A stretch of DNA of 64,000 bases, from assembly GCF_002917925.1 (NCBI RefSeq), contig NZ_PPFE01000016.1, forward strand, positions 1-64,000, read 5' to 3'. Under the pieces are notes generated by a model. It worked only from the letters and a program-made list of their open reading frames with translations, made no database searches and was not told the DNA's origin. Of the stretch, positions 7,867 to 18,237 are shown piece after piece. This DNA is from Roseovarius confluentis. Lineage in GTDB: Bacteria > Pseudomonadota > Alphaproteobacteria > Rhodobacterales > Rhodobacteraceae. A program made the translations under genes and the position numbers. Within the stretch, counting starts at the first letter, position 1. Each line of letters starts with the position of its first letter.

Positions 7867-10800
7867 ATGGCGCGCTTTTTCATTGATCGCCCGGTGTTTG
7901 CCTGGGTTATCGCGATCCTGATCATGGGAATCGGGGTGCTGGCAATCCGGATCCTGCCAATTGCGCAGTATCCGGAAATCGCGCCGCCCTCGGTCACCAT
8001 CAGTGCGAATTATCCCGGCGCGTCGGCCGAGACGGTCGCCAACACGGTGACGCAGGTGATCGAACAGCAGATGACCGGGCTGGACGGGTTGCGGTATTTC
8101 TCGTCCAACTCGACATCGGCGGGCCAGTCGAGCATCACGCTGACCTTCGAGACCGGCACGGATGCCGATATCGCGCAGGTGCAGGTGCAGAACAAGCTGT
8201 CGCGCGCCACGCCGCTGCTGCCGGAAACCGTGCAGCGGCAGGGTGTCACGGTCGAGAAATCCTCGGCCGGCTTCCTGATGGTTATCGGGATGATCTCGCG
8301 CGCGAACGGGTTCGACCAGGTGGACCTGTCGGATTACATGGTCACCAACCTTGTCGACGAACTGAGCCGGGTCGAGGGAGTCGGGTCGGTCCAGGTCTTC
8401 GGCGCGCAATACGCTATGCGGATCTGGCTGGATCCCTCCAAGCTCGCGGCCTTCGAGCTGACGCCTGCAGATGTTGTGAACGCCGTGTCGGCACAAAACG
8501 CCCAGATCTCGGCGGGGGCGTTTGGCTCGCGGCCGACGGTCGAGGGGCAGCAGCTGAATGCCACGATCACCGCGCAGTCGCTTCTGAACTCGCCCGAGGA
8601 CTTCCGGCAGATCGTCCTGCGGGCCGAGACTGATGGCGGGCTGGTGCTTTTGGACGATGTGGCGCGTGTGGAGATCGGCGCGGAGAACTATGCCACCATC
8701 GCGCGCTTCAATCAGGATCCGGCGGCGGGCCTTGCTGTCAGCCTAGCACCTGGGGCCAACGCGCTGGACACCGCCGAGGCCGTGAAGGCGCGGATGGCCG
8801 AATTCGCGGAGTTCTTTCCCGAAGGCGTGGAATACGTCATTCCCTACGACACCACGCCCTTCGTGCTGATCTCGATCGAGGAGGTCATCAAGACCCTGTT
8901 CGAGGCGATCATCCTGGTCTTCCTGGTGATGTTCCTCTTCATGCAGAACCTGCGCGCGACGCTTATTCCGACGCTGGCGGTGCCGGTGGTTCTACTGGGC
9001 ACGTTTGGCGTTCTTGCGGCGGCCGGCTTCACGATCAACACGCTGACGATGCTGGCCATGGTACTGGCGATCGGACTGCTGGTCGACGACGCGATCGTCG
9101 TGGTCGAGAATGTCGAGCGGATCATGGAGGAAGAAGGCTTGCCCCCTCGCGAGGCGACCTACAAATCCATGGGCCAGATCACCGGTGCGCTGATCGGGAT
9201 TGCACTGGTGCTGTCGGCGGTGTTCGTGCCGATGGCGTTCTTTCCGGGCTCGACCGGCGTGATCTACAAGCAGTTCGCGATAACGATCGTGTCGGCGATG
9301 GCGCTGTCGGTGGTGGTCGCGCTGACCCTGACGCCCGCGCTGTGTGCGACGATCCTCAAACACAAAGATCGCGACAAGAAGAAAGGCGCCTTTGGTTGGT
9401 TCAACCGCGGGTTCGATGCGGTCCTGAGCCGGTATTCCGGCACGGTCGCCTGGAGCGTCAAACGTCCGTTCCGGGTGGGGCTGGTTTATCTTGCGCTGGC
9501 CGTAGCGATGGCGTTTCTGTTCACACGCACGCCGACCGCGTTTCTGCCGGACGAGGACCAGGGCATCCTGTTCACTCTGATCCAGACACCGACCGGCGCA
9601 ACGGCCGAGCGGACGCTAGACGTGCTGGAACAGGTCGAGGACTATTATCTGACCCAGGAGACCGACACGGTGAAATCCATGTTCGGAGTGGTCGGGTTCA
9701 GCTTTGCTGGCCAGGGCCAGAACATGGGCATCGCCTTTGTCCAGTTGAAGGACTGGGACGAACGCAAATCGCCCGGGCAAAGCGTGCAGGCCCTTGCCGG
9801 GCGCGCCTTCGGGGCGCTGAGCGGAATACGCGACGCGATGGTGTTTCCCATTGTGCCGCCCTCGGTGATCGAGCTTGGTAACGTGTCGGGGTTTGACGTC
9901 TATCTTCAGGCGCGTGGGGGGCAAACCCACGAGGAATTGCTTCAGGCGAGAAACCAGTTGCTGGGGCTGGCGGCGCAAAGCGAACTGATCGCGTCGGCCC
10001 GGCCCAACGGGCTGGAGGACGCGTCACAGTTCAATCTGGATATCGACTGGCGCAAGGCGGGCGCGATGGGCGTGACGGCCAACGACGTGGGCCAGTTGCT
10101 GACGGTGGCCTGGGCCGGATCCTACGTGAACGACTTTATCGACCAAGGCCGGATCAAGCGTGTCTACGTGCAGGGCGACGCGCCAGATCGTTCGATCCCG
10201 TCGGACATCGACAAGTGGCGGGTCCGCAATGCTAGTGGCGGTCTGGTGCCGTTCTCGAATTTCGCAAAAGGCTCGTGGAACTACGGGCCGCAGGGCCTCT
10301 ATCGCTTCAACGGCATCCCCTCGATGCAATTGCAGGGCGCGCCGGCCCCCGGCGTGTCCACCGGTGCCGCAATGGCCGAGATGGAGCGGCTGGCTGAACA
10401 ATTGCCGCCGGGCTTCGCGCTGTCGTGGACCGGGCTGTCCCTAGAGGAACGGCAATCGGGCAACCAGGCACCGCTACTATATGCGCTATCGCTTGCGGCG
10501 GTGTTCCTGTCGCTTGCGGCCTTGTATGAAAGCTGGTCAATCCCATTCGCAGTCATGCTGGCCATGCCGATTGGCGTGGTAGGAGCATTGTCGGCGGCCT
10601 ATTTCGGTGGATTTGACAACGGCGTCTTCTTCCAGGTTGGGTTGCTGACGGTGATCGGCCTGACCGGCAAGAACGCGATCCTGATCGTGGAGTTTGCGCG
10701 CGACAGGCACGTGGCGGGTGAGCGTGTCATCGACGCGGTGGTGGAGGCGGCAAGGCAACGCTTTCGTCCGATCATCATGACCTCGATGGCGTTCTCGCTT

Positions 10801-11001
10801 GGGGTGCTGCCTCTGGTGCTGAGTTCCGGCGCCGGGTCGGGCGGGCGCAACGCGATTGGTTCGGGCGTTCTGGGCGGGACGATATCCGGCACGGTTCTTG
10901 GGGTCATTTTCGTGCCGCTGTTCTTCGTGATCGTGACCAGATTGTTCAGGTTCGGACGCGGTACACCGAAAGGGTCCTTACGTGACAAGGGCACCGGTTG
11001 A
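7867..11001 (+). CDS. RND efflux pump (AcrB/MexB family, HAE1)
   Basis: 1044 residues, the normal length for drug-type RND pumps, with a good ribosome site (AAGGAACC) before the ATG. The N-terminus MARFFIDRPVFAWVIAI is diagnostic. Twelve helices are expected, with two large periplasmic loops. The proton-relay aspartate pair appears in GLLVDDAIVVVENVER (about residue 405), and the TM11 region has GKNAILIVEFA. The substrate is probably hydrophobic or amphipathic compounds driven by proton antiport. There is no adjacent regulator; the nearest signalling gene is the kinase at 12013. Confidence 0.93.
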   Translation: MARFFIDRPVFAWVIAILIMGIGVLAIRILPIAQYPEIAPPSVTISANYPGASAETVANTVTQVIEQQMTGLDGLRYFSSNSTSAGQSSITLTFETGTDADIAQVQVQNKLSRATPLLPETVQRQGVTVEKSSAGFLMVIGMISRANGFDQVDLSDYMVTNLVDELSRVEGVGSVQVFGAQYAMRIWLDPSKLAAFELTPADVVNAVSAQNAQISAGAFGSRPTVEGQQLNATITAQSLLNSPEDFRQIVLRAETDGGLVLLDDVARVEIGAENYATIARFNQDPAAGLAVSLAPGANALDTAEAVKARMAEFAEFFPEGVEYVIPYDTTPFVLISIEEVIKTLFEAIILVFLVMFLFMQNLRATLIPTLAVPVVLLGTFGVLAAAGFTINTLTMLAMVLAIGLLVDDAIVVVENVERIMEEEGLPPREATYKSMGQITGALIGIALVLSAVFVPMAFFPGSTGVIYKQFAITIVSAMALSVVVALTLTPALCATILKHKDRDKKKGAFGWFNRGFDAVLSRYSGTVAWSVKRPFRVGLVYLALAVAMAFLFTRTPTAFLPDEDQGILFTLIQTPTGATAERTLDVLEQVEDYYLTQETDTVKSMFGVVGFSFAGQGQNMGIAFVQLKDWDERKSPGQSVQALAGRAFGALSGIRDAMVFPIVPPSVIELGNVSGFDVYLQARGGQTHEELLQARNQLLGLAAQSELIASARPNGLEDASQFNLDIDWRKAGAMGVTANDVGQLLTVAWAGSYVNDFIDQGRIKRVYVQGDAPDRSIPSDIDKWRVRNASGGLVPFSNFAKGSWNYGPQGLYRFNGIPSMQLQGAPAPGVSTGAAMAEMERLAEQLPPGFALSWTGLSLEERQSGNQAPLLYALSLAAVFLSLAALYESWSIPFAVMLAMPIGVVGALSAAYFGGFDNGVFFQVGLLTVIGLTGKNAILIVEFARDRHVAGERVIDAVVEAARQRFRPIIMTSMAFSLGVLPLVLSSGAGSGGRNAIGSGVLGGTISGTVLGVIFVPLFFVIVTRLFRFGRGTPKGSLRDKGTG

Positions 11002-12012
11002 TGCCTGCTGGCGGCCGGTTTGCACGCAAAGCTGACGTGGGCTGTGAACGGTAGGTAGCAGCCGAAGGGCGCGGGGCGGATTTGTCAGGTTGTTTTGCCT
11101 CCGCGAATTGTTTCGCAAGGGCGAGGGTTCTATACAGTCAGTTTGCTTGTGTATTCGCTCCAGAGTGCGAAGGCATCGCTGCGAGCGTGGCGATATGATC
11201 TTGCGGAAAGACGGTGGCGTTCGGGCGAAACAGGGCGGCGGTTTGATCATGGACGGACAGGAAGCGTTGCACCTGACCGAATGTCGCTGGGGAGTGGAAG
11301 GACCTGGAGATAAAGCGGCTCGGAGATGCCCTTCGTCAAGCCTTCCGTCCAAGACCGCGGCTCTGACCGTTGCCACCGGATGTGCGCCCTGCGGGGACCA
11401 AAGCACCCGGCGTTTTTTGGCCATGCGAGCGTTGGCTATCTCATTGACCAAACCCCAGCACGCGATGTCGAAACCGCCTTTCCTCTTCGACGTCGTAGAT
11501 TGTAATCGACGAGCGCCACACGGTTGTATTGCACGTGCAACAGTTCGGCCATGCGCTTTCGGTGAATGCGCCAGTCGATGCAGGTGCCAAGGTCACGCAA
11601 GATCAGTCGTTGTGACAGTAGAGGTTCCAGGCGGCCTACAGTCAGGCGCGTCAGCAGACCGGACAGACGCAGTCGCCTGCTCAGGGCCACGGCGATGCGA
11701 AATCCTTGGCCGTAGGCTTGAAGCAATCGGTCAAGTTGATTCGCTCCATACGAATTACCGGCAGGACCTTGCCTTGCGATGGGACCGATTGCCTCCGCAT
11801 GTCGAAATATCCACAACTCACGCGGAACCTCGCATGGATCCTTAGTCGTAAGTAACTGCATTTTCGCAAATCTTTGATATTAACGGAAACGTAACGCGAA
11901 TGACGTCATTTCGACCCACTTCACGTGCGCTGATTCAAAAGGCCACCTTGACGCCGTATTATAGGCAAATTCAAATGATTTATCTCTGTAGTATCTTGCA
12001 GTTGGGGGATTC
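11002..12012. other. Degraded intergenic region
   Basis: About 1 kb between the pump and the histidine kinase. Long frames exist on both strands (11090-11845 plus, 11436-11861 minus), but they look like random openings in GC-rich DNA and have no ribosome site. The only recognisable content is a transposase-like fragment near 11338-11472. The last 130 bases are AT-richer and should hold the promoter of the kinase. Confidence 0.45.
11338..11472 (-). pseudogene. Transposase C-terminal fragment (possible ISKra4-like)
   Basis: The minus frame reads VNEIANARMAKKRRVLWSP then QGAHPVATVRAAVLDGRL. The pattern WSPxGAHxVAxxRAAVLxGRL is typical of the C-termini of some transposases, ISKra4-like ones by my recollection. 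No start codon, upstream catalytic region or terminal repeats are visible, so this is debris. The family assignment is tentative. Confidence 0.3.
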
Positions 12013-13791
12013 ATGACTTGCTTTGAAGGAGCATTCTCAAGCCCGGTCTTTCTAGTGGCCGCGGCGGTGATCGCACTTGCTGCCTTGACCATGATTTGGA
12101 CCCTGAAATCGCAGGATTTCAACGGAAAGCGTTTCTACGCGCTCACCTTCATCGGTGTCATGTGGACTCTTCTCAGCGTTGGTCTCGAAGCTGCGTCAGC
12201 GACTTATGCCTGCAATATGCAATGGGCGACGGTCGCTTGGCTGGGGCACGGATTGGTGACCACCTCGTGGTGTTACTTTGTCTTCAATTACGTCGGAAAC
12301 GCCGATTGGGTCCGCACACGTCGCGCAACTGCGCTTCTGCTTGGCACTACGCTGGGAATATTCGCCCTGGTCGCCACAAATTCGTTGCACCATCTCGTCT
12401 ATACCGAGGACACGATGCTTCCGGTCGGCAGCAATCAGATCGAATACGTTCACGGGCCGGGCTTCTACACGATCATCGCCTTACTCTACACCTTCGTCAT
12501 GGCCACCTTCGTTTGCCTGATAAGGGGTGTTGTCCGCGCCAAGCGGAGCGCCTGGCCACTGCTGAGCATGCTGACCGCCATCACCTTGTCCCCGCTGGTC
12601 GTGAACGCCGCCTACATCGGTCTGGACTTCACCTTCTTCGGTCTCGACCCCACCGCCTTCATGTTCTCGCTGGGCGTGCTGGCGTTCTCCTGGATGCTGC
12701 TGGTGAGCAAAACCATGGACATGGCCGCAATCGGTCAGTCGGTCCTCTTCGATACGAGCAGCGAACCGGTCGTCCTGATCGACCGCAAGCGAAACATCGT
12801 GCTGATGAACGCCGCTGCCCGCAAGCGCGGGCTGAGCCATGGCAACAATCAAGTGCTGCGCGACCTCTTCGACGGGCATGATGACTTGGCCACTGCGGCC
12901 GATGGCTCTCATCTGCGCATTGGCGACCAGGCCTACGAACCTCGAATACAGAAGGTCCGTAACCCTCTGAACCCATCCGCCGAAATTCTGGGATGGAGCG
13001 TGACCCTGGTCGACGTCACCGATCGCATGGCGATTAACGCGTCGTTGCAGGAGGCCCTCAGGACCGCCGACGCCGCCAATCGCGCCAAGGACGAGTTCGT
13101 CTCTGTGGTCAGCCACGAGATGCGCACGCCGCTGACTTCTCTTAAAGGCGGTCTTGCGATCGCCCTTAGCGGTCGTGTCGGCGAGATGAGCGACCAGATG
13201 CGCTCTTTGCTGGAAATTTCCCACCGCAACGGTATTCGCCTCTCGCGCCTGATCGACCAGATTCTCCTGGCGCAGAAGATGGACATCGGAGCGCTTCAAC
13301 TCGAGGAAGACGCTGTCGATCTCGATCGCCTGCTCACAGACAGCATCGAGGAAAACCGCGTCTTCGCCTCAGAGCGCAAGATAACGCTTGTGAAGAAGTC
13401 CACTGTCTCGCACGCGTTAGTTCAGGGCGATGCCTTCGCCATTCGCCAGATCATCGACAACCTTCTGTCCAACGCCATCAAGTTCTCGCATGAGAACGGC
13501 ACTGTCGAAGGCACGTTGCATATGACTAACGGCAAGCTGCGCTTGTCGATCAAGGATGCCGGCCACGGCATTCCTGAGGGGATGGAAGACCGCGTTTTCG
13601 GGCGCTTCGAACAGGTCGCCAACCAGAGCCAGCATTCGACGCAAGGCTCGGGCCTAGGCTTGCACATTTCCAAACGGCTGGCCTGTCAGATGCAAGGCGA
13701 CTTGACCTATGAAAGCGCCATGGGCGTTGGCACGAATTTTCATCTGGAGTTCACCGCGATGGAGCAGAATGAAGACCGTTTGGCTGGCTAG
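12013..13791 (+). CDS. Membrane histidine kinase with N-terminal 7TM sensor
   Basis: 592 residues. About seven hydrophobic segments within residues 10-232 resemble the 7TM sensor module of histidine kinases. A PAS-like stretch follows (about 240-340), then HisKA with the phospho-acceptor His in VVSHEMRTPL (about residue 368). The HATPase domain shows N box DNLLSNAIKF, G1 DAGHGIPEG, F box FGRFEQV and G2 GSGLGLHIS. All catalytic boxes are intact. The TTGGGGGATTC before the ATG is a fair ribosome site. No response regulator is adjacent; the gene is followed by an IS remnant that may have removed a partner. The ligand is unknown. Confidence 0.85.
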   Translation: MTCFEGAFSSPVFLVAAAVIALAALTMIWTLKSQDFNGKRFYALTFIGVMWTLLSVGLEAASATYACNMQWATVAWLGHGLVTTSWCYFVFNYVGNADWVRTRRATALLLGTTLGIFALVATNSLHHLVYTEDTMLPVGSNQIEYVHGPGFYTIIALLYTFVMATFVCLIRGVVRAKRSAWPLLSMLTAITLSPLVVNAAYIGLDFTFFGLDPTAFMFSLGVLAFSWMLLVSKTMDMAAIGQSVLFDTSSEPVVLIDRKRNIVLMNAAARKRGLSHGNNQVLRDLFDGHDDLATAADGSHLRIGDQAYEPRIQKVRNPLNPSAEILGWSVTLVDVTDRMAINASLQEALRTADAANRAKDEFVSVVSHEMRTPLTSLKGGLAIALSGRVGEMSDQMRSLLEISHRNGIRLSRLIDQILLAQKMDIGALQLEEDAVDLDRLLTDSIEENRVFASERKITLVKKSTVSHALVQGDAFAIRQIIDNLLSNAIKFSHENGTVEGTLHMTNGKLRLSIKDAGHGIPEGMEDRVFGRFEQVANQSQHSTQGSGLGLHISKRLACQMQGDLTYESAMGVGTNFHLEFTAMEQNEDRLAG

Positions 13792-13944
13792 CGCGTGCGA
13801 TTTATACGTTTGAAGCAATGGTTTCATATTTGTGAATATCTAATCTTATAATGTCCTAGAACCGCGATACAGGTTAGGCCATACGGTCACTCTGAAGCTT
13901 GAAGCTTGTAGCTGCCTACCTGAATGACAAACAGCCACAGCTGA

Positions 13945-14466
13945 TGGTTCTATCTCAGCACCGTCCTCGATGATTACAGCCGATACGACGTGGCATGGCG
14001 ACTGTGTACCACCTTGAGAGCAGACGATGTGACCGCCACTCTCGAGGAGGCCTTAGCGGCCTCGGGATGTGACCGGGCAACGGTGGCGTACCGGCCGAGG
14101 CGGCTCAGCGATAACGGCAGCAGTTACATCTCTGGCGATCTCGCGAAATGGCTCGAGGAACAGCGCATGGATCACGTCCGCGGTGCGCCGAACCACCCGC
14201 AAACCCAAGGCAAGATCGAGCGCTGGCACCAGACCCTGAAGAACCGCATCCTGCTGGAAAACCATTATCTGCCTGGGGCGCTCGAGCAGGCGATCGGTGA
14301 CTTCATCGAGCACTACAACAACCAGCGCTACCACGAGAGCCTAGGCAACCTGACCCCGGCCGATGTCTACTGCGGCCGGGCAAAAACCATCCTCGCACGA
14401 CGAAAGGAGATCAAGGCAAAGACAATCTGGAAACGCCGCTTGCTGCACCGACAGACAGCGGCATAG
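13945..14466 (+). pseudogene. IS3-family transposase OrfB, N-terminally truncated
   Basis: The readable frame starts at WFYLSTVLDDYSRY, the middle of the rve integrase core. It keeps the second catalytic Asp (RLSDNGSSY) and the Glu (GKIERWHQTLK), and the usual YNNQRYHESLGNLTPADVYCG near the end. The region with the first catalytic Asp (normally WVTDITY) is absent, so the protein cannot be active. The internal ATG at 13990 could start a 158-residue product, but there is no reason to think it is functional. Confidence 0.85.
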
Positions 14467-14540
14467 ACTGAAACCACAACGAGCCAGATCCTCCGCTACC
14501 GATTAGGCCGCCCTGTTCCAAATCATCTGACGACGGACAG
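13945..14540 (+). mobile_element. IS3-family element remnant, 5' truncated
   Basis: It holds the C-terminal two thirds of an OrfB transposase and the right end, finishing with GACGGACAG at 14540, four bases from the stop codon of the convergent oxoprolinase gene. OrfA, the left end and the start of OrfB are missing: the recognisable sequence begins abruptly after an in-frame TGA at 13942. The right end resembles the one at 61-128. Confidence 0.75.
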
Positions 14541-14544
14541 GCTC

Positions 14545-17500
14545 TCACTTTGACTTGCATGGCCCGAAGCCACCTCCCCCCGGTGTTTCCAGAATGAAGA
14601 TATCGCCCACGGCCATCTCTCTGGAATCATTTCCCAAAAGCGCCTCTTCGGTACCGTCGGCGCGGATCACCCGGTTTTGGCCCGGCAGGCCATCGGCCCC
14701 ACCGGCAAGGCCAAAGGGTGCGGTTTGTCGGTGCGAGGAGAGAACCGTCGCCGTCATCGGCTCGAGGAAGTGCATCTTGCGCACCACACCTTCACCACCG
14801 GGGAACAGACCTGCCCCGCCGGATCCTGCGCGGAGACCAAAATGCTCCAGCCGAACCGGGTAGCGGTCTTCCAGAACCTCAGGGTCGGTCATGCGGGTGT
14901 TGGTCATGTGCGAATGCACTCCGCTTGCGCCTACGAAGCCATCGCCGGCGCCAGTGCCGCCGCAGATGGTTTCGTAGTTCTGGTGCGCGTCATTGCCGTA
15001 GACGAAGTTGTTCATCGTCCCTTGCGAGCCCGCGACCACACCCAGCGCGCCATAGAGCGTTTCGGTGATGGACTGGCTGACTTCCGTATTTCCGGCGATC
15101 ACCGCGGCCGGGTAGACCGGATTGATCATCGAGCCGTCGGGCACCGTCATCTCGATCGGTTTCAGGCAGCCTTCGTTCAGCGGGATGTCAGAGCCGACAA
15201 GCGTGCGGAAGACGTACAGAACAGCGGCGCGGCAGATCGCCAGAGGCGCGTTGTAGTTGCCCGGATCCTGCTTGGACGTGCCGGTAAAATCCACCTTGGC
15301 CGAGCGGCTGGCATGGTCGATGGAGATGCTAACAGCGATCTGCGCGCCGGAATCCAGAGTGTATGTGAATTGACTGTCCTTGAGCACGTCGATCACCCGG
15401 CGCACACATTCCTCGGCATTGTCCTGCACGTGGCCCATATAGGCATGCACCACGTCCTTGCCAAACTGATCGACGATGCGCAGCAGCTCCCGCACGCCGG
15501 TCGCGTTGGCCGCGATCTGGGCGGACAGGTCGGCGATGTTCTGGTCGATATTGCGGCACGGGTACGGGCCGGAGGCCAGAAGCTGGCGCGTGGCCGTTTC
15601 CTGGAAGGCGCCGCCTTGCACCACGAAGAAATTGTCGATCAGAACGCCTTCCTCGTCGATATGGCTGCTGTCCGGCGGGGCGGAGCCCGGCGTCTTGCCA
15701 CCGATATCTGCATGGTGCCCGCGAGAGGCCACCACGAAGAGGATATTCTCCCCCGCCGTGTCGAAGACCGGGGTGATGATCGTGACATCCGGCAGGTGGG
15801 TGCCGCCGTTGAACGGGTTGTTCATCATCACAACGTCGCCGGGCTTCAGCTTGCCCTCGTTCTGGCGCAGCACGGTAGCCACGCTTTCGCCCATGGAGCC
15901 AAGATGCACCGGCACGTGCGGCGCGTTGGCCACCAGCCCGCCTTCGGGATCGAAGATCGCACAGGAGAAATCCAGCCGCTCCTTGATGTTCACCGAATAG
16001 GCGGTATTGGCGAGCGTCGCGCCCATCTGCTCGGCAATATTCATGAAGAGGTTGTTGAACACTTCAAGCATCAGCGGATCGACCTGCGTGCCGATCGCCT
16101 CCGACCGGGTAAGGGCGATGACGCGGCGCAGCATCAGGTTGCCGTCGGCCATCGCCTCCGCTTGCCAGCCATGTTCGACGACGTTGGTGCCGGTCGGCTC
16201 GGTGATGATCGCCGGACCGTCGACGGTGGCGCCGGGGGCGATATTGGCCCGGTCCACGATCGGCACGGTGCGACGGCTGCCTTGGGTGTACATCTGCGCC
16301 TCGGTCATACAGTGACCGCTCGGCTCCATGCCGCCCGCCTCGGGCACCGCACCGGCTGCGCCGATAGCCTCCACCGTCAGCAGCTCGATAATCAGATCGG
16401 CGCCGGTCGGGGTGTAGCCAAAGCGCTGCTTATGCGCCTCGTGGAAAGACGCAGTCATGATCTCGGCACCGTCGAAGGGCACCTCGATGGTCTGGTGCGC
16501 GCCGGAGGTGCGGATATGCGCCATGCGCTTCACCTCGACGATCGACGCGTCGATCCCCTGTGAGATCACCTCGCCCCGCGCATCCTCCCCCAACGCGGCC
16601 AGCGCGGTCTCGGCGGCGCAAGTGGCATCGATCGGCTCACCAAATTGCTGCTCGCGCAGGGCGCGCACATCGGCAAGGCCCATGCCGAAGGCCGAAAGGA
16701 CACCGGCGAAGGGGTGAACGAAGATCTTCTCGACCCCCAGCACGTCGGCCACCAGACAGGCATGTTGCCCGCCCGCGCCGCCGAAGCAGTTAATCGTGTA
16801 CTGGCTGACATCATAGCCACGCTGGACCGAGATCTTCTTGATCGCGTTGGCCATATTCTCCACCGCGATGCGCAGGTAACCCTCGGCCAGCTCTTCCGGT
16901 GTCTTGGCCGGCTGGCCGCTTTCCTCGGCGATCTGCTGCGACAGGGCGAGGAACTTCTCGCGCACCACATCCACGTCCAGCGGCTCGTTCGCCTCCGGCC
17001 CGAAAACATGCGGGAAGGCGTCAGGCTGCAGCTTGCCCAGCATGACGTTGCAATCGGTCACCGTCAGCGGACCGCCTCGGCGGTAGCTGGCCGGGCCGGG
17101 ATTGGCCCCGGCGCTTTCCGGGCCGGCCTGCATACGGCCATTGCGATAGCTCAGGATGGAGCCACCACCAGCGGCGACCGTGTGAATACTCATCATCGGA
17201 GCGCGCATCCGCACGCCGGCCACTTCCGTCTCGAAGGAGCGTTCATATTCGCCCGCATAGTGGCACACATCGGTAGAGGTGCCGCCCATGTCGAAGCCGA
17301 TCAGCTTGTCCTGCCCCGCCATCTCGGCGGTGCGGACCATGCCCACGACGCCGCCCGCCGGACCGGACAGGATCGCGTCCTTGCCCTGAAACAGCCGCGC
17401 ATCGGTCAGCCCGCCATTCGACTGCATGAACATCAGCGCCTTGCAGGCCCCGCTATCGGCGTCGAGCGCATCGCTCACCTGCTCCACGTAGCGGCGCAGG

Positions 17501-18144
17501 ATCGGGGAGAGATAGGCATCCACCACGGCGGTATCGCCCCGGCCCACCAGTTTGATGAGAGAGCTGACCTTGTGGCTCAGAGAGATCTGTTCGAAGCCGA
17601 CTTCCTCGGCGATGCGGCCGACCAGCTGCTCGTGCTCGGGGAAGCGGTAGGAATGCATGAAGGCCACGGCCAGCGCGCGCACGCCGCTGTCATAGACTTT
17701 CTGCAGCTCGGTCCGGATTAGGACCGGATCCGGCGCGGCGATCTTCTCGCCCCGGGCGCCGACACGCTCGTTCACCTCGATGACGGCATCATACAGCAGT
17801 TCCGGCAACACGATGTTGAGATCGAACAGGCGCGGGCGGTTCTGGTAGCCGATGCGCAGCACGTCGCGCATCCCTTTGGTGGTGACGAAAACGGTGCGGT
17901 CGCCCTTGCGCTCCAGCAGCGCGTTTGTGGCCACGGTCGTGCCCATGCGGACCGTCTCGATCGTGTCCTGCGGGATGGCGTCACCCTCGCCCAACTCAAG
18001 CAGTTGCCGGATGCCGTACACGGCAGCGTCCTGGTAGCGTTCCGGGTTCTCGGACAGCAGCTTGTGGGTCTTGAAGTCGCCTTCGGGTGAACGCGCAACG
18101 ATGTCGGTGAAAGTACCACCGCGATCAACCCAGAACTGCCACAT
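14545..18144 (-). CDS. 5-oxoprolinase/hydantoinase A+B fusion protein
   Basis: 1199 residues. The N-terminal HydA-type domains carry the ASKHA-like phosphate motifs WVDRGGTFTDIV (residues 5-16) and GFDMGGTSTDVCHY (about 283). The HydB-type domain starts near residue 680 (GTQVDPLMLEVFNNLF) and contains SRGHHADIGG. This one-chain layout is that of eukaryotic and bacterial ATP-dependent 5-oxoprolinase, which opens 5-oxo-L-proline to glutamate. Related enzymes act on hydantoins, and sequence alone does not decide between them. AGGAA precedes the ATG. It is the last gene of the operon, and an IS remnant lies 4 bases beyond its stop, apparently without damaging the C-terminus. Confidence 0.85.
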   Translation of the reverse strand: MWQFWVDRGGTFTDIVARSPEGDFKTHKLLSENPERYQDAAVYGIRQLLELGEGDAIPQDTIETVRMGTTVATNALLERKGDRTVFVTTKGMRDVLRIGYQNRPRLFDLNIVLPELLYDAVIEVNERVGARGEKIAAPDPVLIRTELQKVYDSGVRALAVAFMHSYRFPEHEQLVGRIAEEVGFEQISLSHKVSSLIKLVGRGDTAVVDAYLSPILRRYVEQVSDALDADSGACKALMFMQSNGGLTDARLFQGKDAILSGPAGGVVGMVRTAEMAGQDKLIGFDMGGTSTDVCHYAGEYERSFETEVAGVRMRAPMMSIHTVAAGGGSILSYRNGRMQAGPESAGANPGPASYRRGGPLTVTDCNVMLGKLQPDAFPHVFGPEANEPLDVDVVREKFLALSQQIAEESGQPAKTPEELAEGYLRIAVENMANAIKKISVQRGYDVSQYTINCFGGAGGQHACLVADVLGVEKIFVHPFAGVLSAFGMGLADVRALREQQFGEPIDATCAAETALAALGEDARGEVISQGIDASIVEVKRMAHIRTSGAHQTIEVPFDGAEIMTASFHEAHKQRFGYTPTGADLIIELLTVEAIGAAGAVPEAGGMEPSGHCMTEAQMYTQGSRRTVPIVDRANIAPGATVDGPAIITEPTGTNVVEHGWQAEAMADGNLMLRRVIALTRSEAIGTQVDPLMLEVFNNLFMNIAEQMGATLANTAYSVNIKERLDFSCAIFDPEGGLVANAPHVPVHLGSMGESVATVLRQNEGKLKPGDVVMMNNPFNGGTHLPDVTIITPVFDTAGENILFVVASRGHHADIGGKTPGSAPPDSSHIDEEGVLIDNFFVVQGGAFQETATRQLLASGPYPCRNIDQNIADLSAQIAANATGVRELLRIVDQFGKDVVHAYMGHVQDNAEECVRRVIDVLKDSQFTYTLDSGAQIAVSISIDHASRSAKVDFTGTSKQDPGNYNAPLAICRAAVLYVFRTLVGSDIPLNEGCLKPIEMTVPDGSMINPVYPAAVIAGNTEVSQSITETLYGALGVVAGSQGTMNNFVYGNDAHQNYETICGGTGAGDGFVGASGVHSHMTNTRMTDPEVLEDRYPVRLEHFGLRAGSGGAGLFPGGEGVVRKMHFLEPMTATVLSSHRQTAPFGLAGGADGLPGQNRVIRADGTEEALLGNDSREMAVGDIFILETPGGGGFGPCKSK

Positions 18145-18237
18145 TTCCTATATTCCTTCTTGGTTCTTGCAGCGCCCTCCCGGGAGGGGATCCGGACGCC
18201 TGGTTTAAGTCGATCCGCTGTCGCGGAGTTCGGGCGG

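Noticed and set aside
11090..11845. 251-codon plus-strand frame after the RND pump as a regulator gene
   Set aside because: No TetR or other helix-turn-helix features, no ribosome site, and irregular composition.
14677..16563. 628-codon open frame antisense to the oxoprolinase gene
   Set aside because: The opposite strand has clear family motifs throughout; this frame is a codon-bias shadow.
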